Part shown: positions 50,387-59,913 of the stretch, in pieces
Layout: every line of letters starts with the position of its first letter
Numbering within the stretch: the stretch's first letter is position 1
Assembly (NCBI GenBank): GCA_934130935.1
Contig: CAKOYQ010000008.1
Location: 1 to 64,000 of the forward strand
Direction: 5' to 3'
From: an uncultured Clostridia bacterium
GTDB lineage: Bacteria; Bacillota; Clostridia; TANB77; CAG-508
Length of the DNA: 64,000 nucleotides
Position numbers and translations under genes: made by a program
Notes under the pieces: generated by a model
Database searches by the model: none
Told to the model about the DNA's origin: nothing
The model's input: the letters and a program-made list of their open reading frames with translations, nothing else

Positions 50387-51265
50387 ATGCCAAAAAAGAC
50401 AGGATTAGGTAAAGGGTTAGATGCATTATTTGGTGGTGCACCAATAGAAATGCAAAATAACAATAATAATAATGATACAGAAGAACTAGAAAATAACGAA
50501 AATTTAAAAACTTTAAAAATAACAGAAGTTGAACCTAATAGAGATCAACCAAGAAAAAACTTTAAACAAGAGGCTTTAGAGGAATTAGCAGAATCAATAA
50601 AAACATATGGTATAATACAACCGATTGTTGTTTCTAAACAAGATGGATATTATGGTATTATTGCAGGAGAAAGAAGATGGAGAGCTGCTAAGCTTGTAGG
50701 ATTGGAAGAAATTCCAGCAATAGTAAGAGAATCAGATGAACAAACAAATAAAGAAATTGCTTTAATAGAAAATATACAAAGAGAGGATTTAAATCCTTTT
50801 GAAAAAGCGTTAGGTATACGTCATTTAATGGAAAAATACGGATTGACACAAGAACAGGTTTCAAAGAAATTGGGAAAAAGTAGAAGTAGTATTTCTAATA
50901 CAGTTAGAATATTATATTTAGCTCCAGATGTATTAGAATTAGTAAAACAGGGTAAATTAACAGAAGGACATTGTAAAGCATTAGCAGGAATAGAAGATGC
51001 AGATCGTCAATATGCAGCAGCTCTTAGAATGATTGATAGAGGAGAATCTGTAAGGCAAGCAGAAAGTAAAAATAGAATAACTAAAAACGAAAAAAAGATT
51101 GATCCTAAGTATAAATATTTGTATGAAGATATTGAAGATAGATTTCAAGGTTTTTTTGGAACAAAAGTTAAATTAGATCAAGGAAAAAGAAAAGGAAGAA
51201 TTATAATAGAATATCATAATAATGAAGATTTAGAAAGAATGTTAAATTTAATTAAGGAAAATTAA
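50387..51265 (+). CDS. parB: Chromosome partitioning protein ParB (Spo0J)
   Basis: 292 residues. N-terminal lysine-rich GKGLDALFGG, then an Asn-rich linker, and the CTPase/clamp domain with IIQPIVV and GERRWRAAKLVGL. The helix-turn-helix LTQEQVSKKLGKSRSSISNTVR and a C-terminal dimer domain follow. It binds parS sites, none of which I could spot by eye in this window. It is the end of the origin block. Confidence 0.97.
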   Translation: MPKKTGLGKGLDALFGGAPIEMQNNNNNNDTEELENNENLKTLKITEVEPNRDQPRKNFKQEALEELAESIKTYGIIQPIVVSKQDGYYGIIAGERRWRAAKLVGLEEIPAIVRESDEQTNKEIALIENIQREDLNPFEKALGIRHLMEKYGLTQEQVSKKLGKSRSSISNTVRILYLAPDVLELVKQGKLTEGHCKALAGIEDADRQYAAALRMIDRGESVRQAESKNRITKNEKKIDPKYKYLYEDIEDRFQGFFGTKVKLDQGKRKGRIIIEYHNNEDLERMLNLIKEN

Positions 51266-51310
51266 CAAAGTAAACATAAAACCAAAATGAAAAATAATTG
51301 CAAAAAAGTA

Positions 51311-51340
51311 TTGACAAGCGGCAGCAAAATGTGTTAAGAT
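51311..51340 (+). promoter_or_regulatory. Predicted promoter of tRNA-Ser (TGA)
   Basis: TTGACA, then TTAAGA after 17 or TAAGAT after 18 bases, about 20 bases before the tRNA. Confidence 0.6.
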
Positions 51341-51359
51341 TATTACTGTCGCGAGACAT

Positions 51360-51451
<92 letters not shown>

Positions 51452-51465
51452 AAAGAATAAAAGGG

Positions 51466-51498
51466 CATATCATCTGAAAAAGTGATATGTTTTTTATT
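51466..51498 (+). terminator. Intrinsic terminator after tRNA-Ser (TGA)
   Basis: catatca and tgatatg around a 10-base loop, followed by ttttttatt. Confidence 0.8.
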
Positions 51499-51566
51499 AA
51501 AAAATATGTTGACTCATTTTTAAAAATATATTATAATAAAAATTGTTTACTGGATTTATTATATTT

Positions 51567-51656
51567 GGAGATGTACCCAAGTGGTGAAGGGGACTGTTTG
51601 CTAAACAGTTAGGTCGGTAACACGGCGCGGAGGTTCGAACCCTCTCATCTCCGCCA
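51567..51656 (+). tRNA. tRNA-Ser (GCT)
   Basis: Acceptor GGAGATG/CATCTCC, anticodon stem ACTGT/ACAGT with loop TTGCTAA (anticodon GCT), long variable arm, TTCGAAC T-loop and encoded CCA. Confidence 0.95.
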
Positions 51657-51662
51657 AAAAAT

Positions 51663-51702
51663 AAAAAAGATATGGGAATTTTAAGATTTCTATATCTTTT
51701 TT
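51663..51702 (+). terminator. Intrinsic terminator after tRNA-Ser (GCT)
   Basis: aaaaaagatat and atatctttttt around an 18-base loop, with the T run continuing. Confidence 0.75.
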
Positions 51703-51754
51703 TAATAGAAACAATATCAAAATATGCTTAAAATGACAAAATTTTGCAAAAAAC

Positions 51755-51783
51755 TTGCAAAAAATTAATAGATGTTTTATAAT
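51755..51783 (+). promoter_or_regulatory. Predicted promoter of type IV secretion set 2
   Basis: TTGCAA and TATAAT with a 17-base spacer. The leader to the pilin start is about 85 bases with a hairpin-like ttctggaagaaccagatta. Confidence 0.65.
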
Positions 51784-51873
51784 GAAAGAAGAAAGGTATA
51801 TAATATTAAGTTATTTACATTCTGGAAGAACCAGATTATAATAAATAAAGTAAAATAAAAAGGAGGAGAAGAT

Positions 51874-52236
51874 ATGAGCACAAAAACAATGAAAATATTA
51901 ACAACAATCGCAACAATATTATTAATTATATCTATGGGAGCTTCTGTTGTATATGCGGATGGAATTACTCCAGATAAATTAAAGCCATCATATCAAGGAA
52001 CAGGAGATATACAAACTGTTGGGCAAAAAATAATGGGAATTATAAATACAGTTGGAGTTGTCATTGCTGTTGTAATATTAATGATATTAGGTATAAAATA
52101 TATGATGGGTTCTGCGGAAGAAAAAGCAGAATACAAGAAAACAATGATTCCATATATTATTGGTGCTGTATTGATATTTGGTGCAACAACTATAGCAAAT
52201 GCAGTATATAATTTTGCAAATGGTTTAAATAGTTAA
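51874..52236 (+). CDS. VirB2/TrbC-like pilin or channel subunit (set 2)
   Basis: 120 residues: signal peptide (1-28, ending VVYA), a short polar stretch, two hydrophobic helices (about 52-74 and 92-112) and a small charged loop (AEEKAEYKKTMIP) between them. This is the standard VirB2/TrbC topology. AGGAGGAG precedes the start. A terminator-like hairpin directly after the gene would make this the most abundant product of the locus, as expected for a pilin. Confidence 0.8.
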   Translation: MSTKTMKILTTIATILLIISMGASVVYADGITPDKLKPSYQGTGDIQTVGQKIMGIINTVGVVIAVVILMILGIKYMMGSAEEKAEYKKTMIPYIIGAVLIFGATTIANAVYNFANGLNS

Positions 52237-52256
52237 TAAAAATTAAAAAACTTAAA

Positions 52257-52296
52257 AAAAAAAATCGATAAATACTTCCATTTATCGATTTTTTTT
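52257..52296 (+). terminator. Internal terminator/attenuator after the set-2 pilin
   Basis: A stem of up to 17 bp (aaaaaaaatcgataaat and complement) with loop acttcc and a T8 run. Transcription of the rest of the operon needs readthrough or a second promoter; a TATAAT follows at about 52299-52304. Confidence 0.8.
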
Positions 52297-52341
52297 GCTA
52301 TAATAAAATAAGATAATTGTATAAAAACAAAGGAGGAAGAT

Positions 52342-52689
52342 ATGGGAACATATAATTTACCAAGAAATGTAAAAGGAGAAGGAAGAATACTGTTTATATT
52401 TTCGACAAAATCATTAATAACAACTTGCATTGGATGTGCAGTAGGACTTGTATTTTATTTTATATTCAAGCTTTTAGGATTGACAATGGTGGGTTTCATA
52501 ATAACATTAATTTTTGCTCTAATAGGATATTCAATAGGAATGTTTAAGATACCAGATAATAATGGATTTGAGTTGACCAAAAAGACAGGTGGAGAGAATA
52601 TAGATGATGTTATAATAAGGTATATAAAATTTAAAAGAAATAATAAAAAATTATATGTATATACAAAGGAGGAAAAGTCAAATGGATAG
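52342..52689 (+). CDS. PrgI/VirB3-like membrane protein (set 2)
   Basis: 115 residues: YNLPRNVKGEGRILFIFSTKSL, then two helices (about 28-46 and 49-66), then FKIPDNNGFELTKKTGGENID and a basic tail. Order and motif fit PrgI-family proteins, which partner the VirB4 ATPase. GGAGGAAG is upstream. It overlaps the next gene by 8 bases. Confidence 0.8.
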   Translation: MGTYNLPRNVKGEGRILFIFSTKSLITTCIGCAVGLVFYFIFKLLGLTMVGFIITLIFALIGYSIGMFKIPDNNGFELTKKTGGENIDDVIIRYIKFKRNNKKLYVYTKEEKSNG

Positions 52690-53893
52690 TCAATCAACTA
52701 CACAAATTGTAAGTGTACTTTCAATTTTTTTAATCTTAATTGTTGTAGCAATAATTGCGTTAATATCTTTTTTAGTATATCTTCATTTTAAAGAAAAAAG
52801 AGAAAAAGGAACTGATAAAAATGAGAATGTAAGTTCCAATGAGAAAAATACAAAAGCACAAAATAAACAATCAATTTTTAATTTCATGGAATTTGATACA
52901 GTAAGAGATAATATGATTATACAAAAAAATGGTAACAGATATTTAATGGTAGTAGAATGTCAAGGGATAAATTATGATTTAATGTCAGGAGTAGAAAAAA
53001 CTAGCGTAGAAGAAGGATTTGTACAATTTTTAAATACATTAAGACATCCTGTACAGATATATATCCAGACAAGATCAATTAATCTTGAATCAAGTTTGTC
53101 TGTATATAGAGAAAAGGTAAAAGCTGTAGAAATGAAATTAACAAATATGCAAATGCAGTATGAACAAATGAGGGAATCAGGAGAATACTCAGAAGAACAA
53201 TTAAGAAGAGCATTTTTTGAAGTTACAAAACAAGCCAATTTATATGAATATGGAAAATCAGTATTGCAAGATACTGAAAGAATGAGTTTAAATAAAAATA
53301 TATTAAATAAAAAATATTATTTAGTAATTCCATATTATTCAGCTGAAGCTGCAAATGATAATTTAGATAAAGCTGAGTTAGAGGGTATTGCTTTTTCAGA
53401 ATTATATACAAGAGCACAATCATTAATAAGATCGATTTCAATATGTGGTGTTAGAGGAAAGATACTTAAATCAAACGAACTGATTGAATTGCTATATATG
53501 GCATATAACAGAGATGAAGCAGAGACTTTTGGATTAGACAAAGCGATGAAAGCAGGTTATGATGAAATTTATGTAACAGCACCAAATGTATTGAAGAAAA
53601 AGATGGCAGAGATAGATAAAATGATAGAAGATAGAGCAGTTAAAATGGCAAATATGAAAGTGGATGAAGCTAAAACAGAACTAGAAAGACAAGTTGAAGA
53701 AAAAGAAAACAACATGGATGATTTAATTGCACAAATGGCAAAAATTATTATACAAGAAAATGAGCAATACTTAGGAACAGAATTAACAGACAAAGCGATT
53801 GAGAAAATAGATGATGAAAAGACAAAAGAAGGAGGTAATGCAAATGAGAAAAGAAAAACGACAAGAGGTAGAAAAAAGACAACAGCCAAATAA
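52682..53893 (+). CDS. TraC-like type IV secretion protein
   Basis: 403 residues from MDSQSTTQ; GGAGG sits 8 bases upstream, whereas a longer start at 52655 lies inside the preceding gene without a site. One membrane helix (about 8-35), then a TraC-like domain beginning FMEFDTVRDNMIIQKNGNRY and VEEGFVQFLNTLRHPVQIY, a coiled region and a Lys/Arg/Thr-rich end. In Firmicutes loci this kind of protein replaces the N-terminal domain of VirB4. It overlaps the VirB4 gene by 50 bases, indicating tight coupling. Confidence 0.75.
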   Translation: MDSQSTTQIVSVLSIFLILIVVAIIALISFLVYLHFKEKREKGTDKNENVSSNEKNTKAQNKQSIFNFMEFDTVRDNMIIQKNGNRYLMVVECQGINYDLMSGVEKTSVEEGFVQFLNTLRHPVQIYIQTRSINLESSLSVYREKVKAVEMKLTNMQMQYEQMRESGEYSEEQLRRAFFEVTKQANLYEYGKSVLQDTERMSLNKNILNKKYYLVIPYYSAEAANDNLDKAELEGIAFSELYTRAQSLIRSISICGVRGKILKSNELIELLYMAYNRDEAETFGLDKAMKAGYDEIYVTAPNVLKKKMAEIDKMIEDRAVKMANMKVDEAKTELERQVEEKENNMDDLIAQMAKIIIQENEQYLGTELTDKAIEKIDDEKTKEGGNANEKRKTTRGRKKTTAK

Positions 53894-55805
53894 CAATGAA
53901 CCACAATTATTAAAAAGACAAACAATAAAAGAATTGATTGCACCTTCTGGAATTGATGCAAGTAATATAGATCATTTGGAAATAATTTCAAATGTAAAAA
54001 AATATGCAAGAAGCTTTTTTGTATCTACATTACCAAGAATGTGTACATTTCCCGAATTATTTAGAGATATGTATTTTTTCGGTGATATAAATACATCAAT
54101 ATATATAAATCCTATACAAGAAGCTAGATCACAAAATCAGTTGAACAAAGTTATTAATGAACTAGAAACTGAAAGAATAGTTGCAGCAGACAGAGGAAAC
54201 ATAAATAGAGAAAGTAATTTAACACAAAAAAGATTTGAGGCAGAGCAATTAAGAGATGAAATTGCTGCAGGATATAATAAATTATATGAAGCATCTGTTG
54301 TTGCTACAATTTTTACATATAACTTAAGTGATCTTGATAGACTTACCAAATTATTAGCAACTGAAATGTCAAAATCATTAGTAGGAATAAAAACCTCATG
54401 GGCAATGCAAGAAGATGCATTTAAATCCAATGTACCATTAATGGAGGACAAAATTAAAAAAACACACACATTTGATAGGCGTTCAATGTCGACAGTATTT
54501 CCATTTGTAACGTCAGAAGTTGGACACTCAACAGGAATACCATTAGGATTTAACAAACAAACAGGGACACCAATATTATTTGATAATTTCCATAGTTCAC
54601 TTACAAATTATAATATGGTAATATTTGCAAAATCTGGTGCTGGTAAATCTGTAACGATGAAGACATTAATAAGTAGATCATCATTATTAATGGGAATTGA
54701 AAGTTTAGCACTAGATGCCGAGGGAGAATATGAGATAGTAGCAGAGTCTTTAGGTGGCATTAATGTAGTGCTTAGTCCAAATTCTAAAACAGTTATAAAT
54801 TTGTTTGATGTAGAAACTGAAACAGCCAAAGATGAGATAACAGGAAGAGAAAGGTTAGTACTTAATATTGAAAATAAAGTTGAAGACGTTACACAATCAT
54901 TATTAACAATGGCAAGAGGAAGCACAAGAAGTACAGAAGTAAATGAGTTGACAAAACAAATTATAGCAGAATCAGTTGCAGAGGAATATGCTGCATTGGG
55001 AATAACAGGTGACCCTAATAGTTTGTATGAAGCAACAAGCAATTTCAATAGGGGTGATAAGTTATATAGAGAAAAGAAAAAAATGCCAACAATAGGGTCT
55101 TGGTATAGAAGGATACAAGCGAAAGCACAAGATAATTTAAATGATGATTATAGGTATCATTATAGTTACTTATTAAAAGTAATGAAGCAATATATAAGAG
55201 AATATAATGGTCAAATGGCTTATTTTGATGGACAATCTACATTTGAATTACTTGAAGGAGCACCATTTATAAATTTAGACATATCTCAATTAGAGGAAAA
55301 ATTTGCAAGACCACTTGCACAACAAATTCTTTTAACTTGGATATGGGAAAAATTTGTTAAGAAAAATAGTGAAGATAGGAGTAAAGCTACAAAGAAAAGA
55401 GTAATTGTAGATGAGGCTTGGATGTTACTTCCATACCCAGAGGCTGTTGACTTTTTAAATACAATGGCAAGACGTGCAAGAAAAAGAAATGTTTCTCTTG
55501 CGGTAGTTTCACAAAGATTTCAAGATTTTTATGAGAGACCAGAAGCACAGGCAGTACTTACATCTTCTGATACGAAATTATTTTTAGCACAAGATAAATC
55601 GGAAATACAATATTTAAAAGAAGTATTTAAATTAAGCGAAGGAGAATCAAGTTTCTTAGTAACTTGTGGAAAAGGTGAAGGTTTGTTGAAGGTTGGACCT
55701 GAGTCTGCTATTTTACAGATTACACCTACCCAAAAGGAATTTGAGTTTGTTGAAACTAACTTGAATAAGTTAGTAAATAAAAGAAGAGTAGTAGGAAATC
55801 TTTAA
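53844..55805 (+). CDS. VirB4-like type IV secretion ATPase (set 2)
   Basis: 653 residues from MRKEKRQEVE; GGAGG is 8 bases before this ATG, while an earlier ATG at 53811 has no such site. Walker A AKSGAGKSVTM near 262-272, ALDAEGEYE nearby, Walker B RVIVDEAWMLLPYPE near 513-527, and AVVSQRFQDF, the usual VirB4/TraE-type motor. It energizes transport in set 2. It is clearly different from the set-1 ATPase (607 residues, GTSGAGKS). Confidence 0.93.
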   Translation: MRKEKRQEVEKRQQPNNNEPQLLKRQTIKELIAPSGIDASNIDHLEIISNVKKYARSFFVSTLPRMCTFPELFRDMYFFGDINTSIYINPIQEARSQNQLNKVINELETERIVAADRGNINRESNLTQKRFEAEQLRDEIAAGYNKLYEASVVATIFTYNLSDLDRLTKLLATEMSKSLVGIKTSWAMQEDAFKSNVPLMEDKIKKTHTFDRRSMSTVFPFVTSEVGHSTGIPLGFNKQTGTPILFDNFHSSLTNYNMVIFAKSGAGKSVTMKTLISRSSLLMGIESLALDAEGEYEIVAESLGGINVVLSPNSKTVINLFDVETETAKDEITGRERLVLNIENKVEDVTQSLLTMARGSTRSTEVNELTKQIIAESVAEEYAALGITGDPNSLYEATSNFNRGDKLYREKKKMPTIGSWYRRIQAKAQDNLNDDYRYHYSYLLKVMKQYIREYNGQMAYFDGQSTFELLEGAPFINLDISQLEEKFARPLAQQILLTWIWEKFVKKNSEDRSKATKKRVIVDEAWMLLPYPEAVDFLNTMARRARKRNVSLAVVSQRFQDFYERPEAQAVLTSSDTKLFLAQDKSEIQYLKEVFKLSEGESSFLVTCGKGEGLLKVGPESAILQITPTQKEFEFVETNLNKLVNKRRVVGNL

Positions 55806-55819
55806 TTCGAGGAGGAATA

Positions 55820-58327
55820 ATGAAGCTTATGTTTAGAAAAAAATGTATAGCACGAAAGATATTAATAATTGTACTAATAGCACTGTCTTTAACATTTGCA
55901 ATATCACAGTGTTATAGTGTTTATGCAGAGCCAACAAAAGTTGAGGAAGATGATTTGCCTGATGAAAGTTTGGGGAGTAGAATAATGGGATCGCTGCTAA
56001 AACAAATTATACAACTGATTGACTCTGTGGGTGATGTTATAATGGGAACATTGAATAAGTTTATGCTAGGGGCTGACGGTTTTTCTTCTGCAATGTTATC
56101 AGTTGATGATGAAAACTTGGATCCAAATTCTGGTTCATGGTTAACAGAAAATTTAGGAGAGCCAGATTTTGATTATGGAGAGAATACTATAAATACAGCA
56201 TTGTTTGGTAATGATAAATATGAAGTCCCTAATTTTTTATATTCACCAGAAGCAATATTCTCAAATAATATAGCTGCTTTGGATGTTAACTTTTTAAATC
56301 CCAATAAATACACAGCAGTTTCAGAAAGTAAGGCGGCACAAGAAGCTTCAGTTTCAGCTGCAGGAACTGATGGACTAAGAAAAGTAATTTCTGACTGGTA
56401 TATATCTTTTAGAAATATTGCTATAGTAGGATTGCTATCAGTATTAATTTATTTAGGAATTAGAATTGTAATTAGTTCAACAGCAGTAGAAAAAGCTAAA
56501 TATAAAGAAAATTTACAAAATTGGGTAGTCGCATTATGCTTAGTGTTTTTTATACATTTTATAATGTCAGGATTATTAATGATAACAGATAAATTCAATA
56601 ATTTATTTGAAAATACTGCAAATAGTGGAATTGTTGTTCAATCATTTTATGAACATAAAGGAAAAACAGAAATTAAATTTAGAACTAATCTTATTGGTTT
56701 TGTAAGATTTAATGCACAATCAGCAAGTGCATATGATACAGTAGCATATTCAATATTATATTTGATATTAATTGTTTACACATGTAGATTTACATTTATG
56801 TATTTTAAGAGATTTTTATATATGGCATTTTTAACAATGATTGCACCATTAGTTGCGTTAACATATCCACTAGATAAAATGGGAGATGGTAAAGCACAAG
56901 CATTTAATGCATGGTTTAAGGAATATGTTACACATTTAATATTACAACCAGTACATTTGATATTATATGTTGCTTTTGTATCATCAGCAATGGATTTGGT
57001 AAAGAATAATATTTTATATGGAATAGTTGCAATTGGATTTTTGATACCAGCAGAAAAATTAATTAAGGAAATGTTTAATATAGGAAGTGGTGCAAAAACA
57101 GCAGGAGGACTTGGTACTTTTGCAGGAGGAATGTTTGCCAAGAATTTACTTGATAAAGGAGTTGCTAAAATTGGCAAGGGAGGCAAATCAGGAGATGGTT
57201 CGAATAAATCAGGTTCTTCAGGTAATAACGACGAGTCTAATAATAAAATAAGAACTCAAGACAGAGATTTTGCACAATCATTTGCTGATGATGGAGGCAA
57301 TCAAAATAATCCACAATTAAATGGCGGACAGGATAACAATGGAGATGAACAAGATGATGAAACACAAAGAATGATGAATGACAGACAAGTATGGCAAGAT
57401 ATGGCAAATGACCCAAATGAGATAGAACAGGTTAGAAATGATGCTCAAAGAGAAGTTGATCAGATAGATCAAAATATGCAAGGACGAGAGCCAGGAAATG
57501 TACCAACTATTAGACAACAAAATAACAACAGTACGCCTAAAGAACAGGATAAATGGAGAAGAAAGTTAGCAAAGAAAATGGCCATAAAAGGAGCTAAGAA
57601 AATAGGTAAAACAGCATTTAAAGGAGCTAAAGCACTTGGAGCTGGAGTACCTAGAGCTATAGGTGCTACAGTGGGAGGTGTGGCTGGGTTAGCTATGGGT
57701 GCTGCAACTGGAGACTTTTCTAAAACCTTACAATATATGGGAGTTGGAGCAATGACAGGAAATACCATTGGCAAAGCGGGGGCTGATTTATCAAAAAGAG
57801 GTATTGATTCGGCTGTAGCTGGCATGAAAGGTTTGGGATATGAAAAAGACAAAGCAAAATACGGAATTGCATATGCTGCCGAAAAAGCAGAGATGAAACA
57901 AAATAAAAGAGCAAGAAGAGAGTTTATGAAGAGTAAAGAAGAGCAAGAAAAGTATGAAGAAATGGCAGGAAGAATTAGTAGGGCAACACAACAAGATGTA
58001 AGTGCAAAAGATTTAATGAGTGCTGCATTTGATTATAAGTTAGCAGGAATTACAGATGAAAAACAAATCGAGAATGGACTAAAAATGGAAGCTAAATATG
58101 GGAAGGATAATAAAAATATTCACGAAAACATGATTGATATTGTTAATATGGCTAGTAGTTATGGAAAAGATTATGTCTTAGATGATAAAAAACGTAGTTC
58201 AATGCAAGATACAATAAAATCAAAAGTTAAAGGTGCAAAAAATCAAGATAAAGTTTGGGATTTATATACAGAGGCATTGGGATTTGATAGTAATAGTTTA
58301 GGTGATAAATATAAGATGCAGAGATAA
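55820..58327 (+). CDS. VirB6/TrbL-like membrane protein with long cytoplasmic tail (set 2)
   Basis: 835 residues. Signal peptide (about 1-37, ending SVYA), an extracytoplasmic stretch of about 155 residues, and about five to six membrane helices between 195 and 420 (LLSVLIYLGIRIVISSTAVEK, FTMIAPLVALTYPLDK-like region). Then Asn/Asp/Gln-rich linkers (about 455-580), an Ala/Gly-rich segment (about 590-665) and a charged helical end. It would be the central channel component. Such long soluble tails are common in Firmicutes VirB6-like proteins. It begins 14 bases after virB4. Confidence 0.82.
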   Translation: MKLMFRKKCIARKILIIVLIALSLTFAISQCYSVYAEPTKVEEDDLPDESLGSRIMGSLLKQIIQLIDSVGDVIMGTLNKFMLGADGFSSAMLSVDDENLDPNSGSWLTENLGEPDFDYGENTINTALFGNDKYEVPNFLYSPEAIFSNNIAALDVNFLNPNKYTAVSESKAAQEASVSAAGTDGLRKVISDWYISFRNIAIVGLLSVLIYLGIRIVISSTAVEKAKYKENLQNWVVALCLVFFIHFIMSGLLMITDKFNNLFENTANSGIVVQSFYEHKGKTEIKFRTNLIGFVRFNAQSASAYDTVAYSILYLILIVYTCRFTFMYFKRFLYMAFLTMIAPLVALTYPLDKMGDGKAQAFNAWFKEYVTHLILQPVHLILYVAFVSSAMDLVKNNILYGIVAIGFLIPAEKLIKEMFNIGSGAKTAGGLGTFAGGMFAKNLLDKGVAKIGKGGKSGDGSNKSGSSGNNDESNNKIRTQDRDFAQSFADDGGNQNNPQLNGGQDNNGDEQDDETQRMMNDRQVWQDMANDPNEIEQVRNDAQREVDQIDQNMQGREPGNVPTIRQQNNNSTPKEQDKWRRKLAKKMAIKGAKKIGKTAFKGAKALGAGVPRAIGATVGGVAGLAMGAATGDFSKTLQYMGVGAMTGNTIGKAGADLSKRGIDSAVAGMKGLGYEKDKAKYGIAYAAEKAEMKQNKRARREFMKSKEEQEKYEEMAGRISRATQQDVSAKDLMSAAFDYKLAGITDEKQIENGLKMEAKYGKDNKNIHENMIDIVNMASSYGKDYVLDDKKRSSMQDTIKSKVKGAKNQDKVWDLYTEALGFDSNSLGDKYKMQR

Positions 58328-58382
58328 AAAAATAATTGATATAAAAATATATTATTATAAGTTGCAGGAAAGAGGATGAAGT

Positions 58383-59315
58383 ATGTATAAATTATGGAGA
58401 TACTATAATCAAAATAGAGTAAAAGTATGGACTGTAATAATAACAATAATATTAGTATATTCTCTAATAAAAATATTAAATATACAGGCGAGAAATAAAA
58501 AGCCAGAAACAAAGAAAGAAACAACATCAAATGTTGTTTCTTATCGTAACGAAAGCGAATCAATGGTATCTGGGAAAAGTATTCCAAATGAGTATAAAGA
58601 TAAATTCGGAAGTTTTATAGATCAATTTTTTACAGCATGCATAGAACATGATATAAAAACAGCATATAGCATGCTGTCAAATGATACTAAACAGGAGCTA
58701 TATCAAACTGAAAAGCTTTTTGAGAAAAATTATTATGAAAATAAATTTACAGGAGATAAGCAGTTTTCATTTCAATCATGGTCAAATACTGATGGAGTAT
58801 ATATTTATCAAGTAAAAATATTTGACAATATGCTTTCTACAGGGAATACAAATGATAATTACATAGAGGAATATGTAGCTTTAAAGGTTGAAAATGGAGA
58901 ATATAAGCTAAACATAAACAGTTATTTAGGGAGAAATACAATAAATAAAAAAAGCGAAGATGATAAATTAGCGGTTCAAGTAGTTAGGGCAGATAGGTAT
59001 TTAGATTATGAAATCTATACAATAAATATCCAAAACAAAACTAACAAAAAATTAATATTAGATGCTAAAAGGAAAACAAATACTTGTTACGTTCAAGACA
59101 ATTTAGATAATAAATTTGAGGCACTTTTGTATGAAAATAAAGATGAAGACCTAATATTTAATCCGAATGAGGTAAAAACAATACAAATAAAATTTAGTGA
59201 TGCTAATAGGTCAAATATGAAAATAAAAAGTATTAATTTTACAGATATAGTATATAGTTCGGAATACAACAATAATACTAATATTAAAGGCGAAAACTTT
59301 AAAATAGATATTTAG
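58383..59315 (+). CDS. Membrane-anchored NTF2/VirB8-like secretion protein
   Basis: 310 residues: short cytoplasmic N-terminus, one helix (about 14-34), a linker, then a domain of about 110 residues (FIDQFFTACIEHDIKTAYSML and after) with the alpha-beta pattern of NTF2/VirB8-like folds, and a C-terminal beta-rich part. VirB8/TcpC-type proteins scaffold the channel; this role is inferred from topology and place. The protein starting at 63024/63121 has a similar domain (YAVLYNREDAYALLD). Confidence 0.6.
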   Translation: MYKLWRYYNQNRVKVWTVIITIILVYSLIKILNIQARNKKPETKKETTSNVVSYRNESESMVSGKSIPNEYKDKFGSFIDQFFTACIEHDIKTAYSMLSNDTKQELYQTEKLFEKNYYENKFTGDKQFSFQSWSNTDGVYIYQVKIFDNMLSTGNTNDNYIEEYVALKVENGEYKLNINSYLGRNTINKKSEDDKLAVQVVRADRYLDYEIYTINIQNKTNKKLILDAKRKTNTCYVQDNLDNKFEALLYENKDEDLIFNPNEVKTIQIKFSDANRSNMKIKSINFTDIVYSSEYNNNTNIKGENFKIDI

Positions 59316-59346
59316 AAAAAATAAAGCCAATAAAGAGGTGAAATAT

Positions 59347-59913
59347 TTGGGAATAATAAATAATTTTAAAAATAAAGCAGAAGACGAAGCAAAAAAACAA
59401 GCTAAAAAAGTAGTAAAAAAAGCTGTTTTAAGTGCTTTGTTGTCAATAATGAATACATTGTTACCAGTTTTATTAATTGGAATAGGAGGATTGGTGGTCC
59501 TTGGGCTTATCGATTGGGTTGTAGAAATATTTACTTCTGAAAATAATCCTGAATTAATATACGAATCACTGGAAATTGAAAATGTTGCTGATTTGATTGA
59601 GATTAAAGGTGATGAACAAAATGGTTACTATTTGGATTTTATTGATGATATTGATAAGAAACTTGAAGATGTTATAGATAAATATAATAAATCTGCTGAA
59701 TATCATAATCTTCCAGAAGATGTTAATTTTTTAAAAAAGATGTTAAAAGCAGAAGTATTTACTCAGCTTCCAAACCTGAAAGGAAATATACCAAGTGAAT
59801 CTAAAGATGGATTTCAAGGTGCAATAAATATTAGAAGGGTAACACCGAATAAAAAACCACGGAGAAATGCAAAATACTGGCAAAGGAGAAACTTCTACTA
59901 TCGAGCAAGCTAA
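59347..59913 (+). CDS. N-terminal fragment of the set-2 wall hydrolase (frame-shifted)
   Basis: The best start is TTG at 59347, six bases after GAGGTG; the GTG at 59338 lies inside that site. 188 residues: a basic amphipathic N-terminus, one helix (about 30-55) and a soluble part whose end (GFQGAINIRRVTPNK) should continue into the next frame. After the A6 run at 59851-59856 the frame reads an unrelated 20 residues and stops, while the downstream ORF begins in another frame at 59867. Dropping one A joins both into one long protein. Either an assembly error, a real mutation, or slippage. Confidence 0.72.
   Translation: MGIINNFKNKAEDEAKKQAKKVVKKAVLSALLSIMNTLLPVLLIGIGGLVVLGLIDWVVEIFTSENNPELIYESLEIENVADLIEIKGDEQNGYYLDFIDDIDKKLEDVIDKYNKSAEYHNLPEDVNFLKKMLKAEVFTQLPNLKGNIPSESKDGFQGAINIRRVTPNKKPRRNAKYWQRRNFYYRAS

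Noticed and set aside
59851..59857. Programmed -1 ribosomal frameshift at AAAAAAC
   Set aside because: The heptamer is not in the needed reading phase, and the required shift is +1 rather than -1; only polymerase slippage or sequence error would fit.
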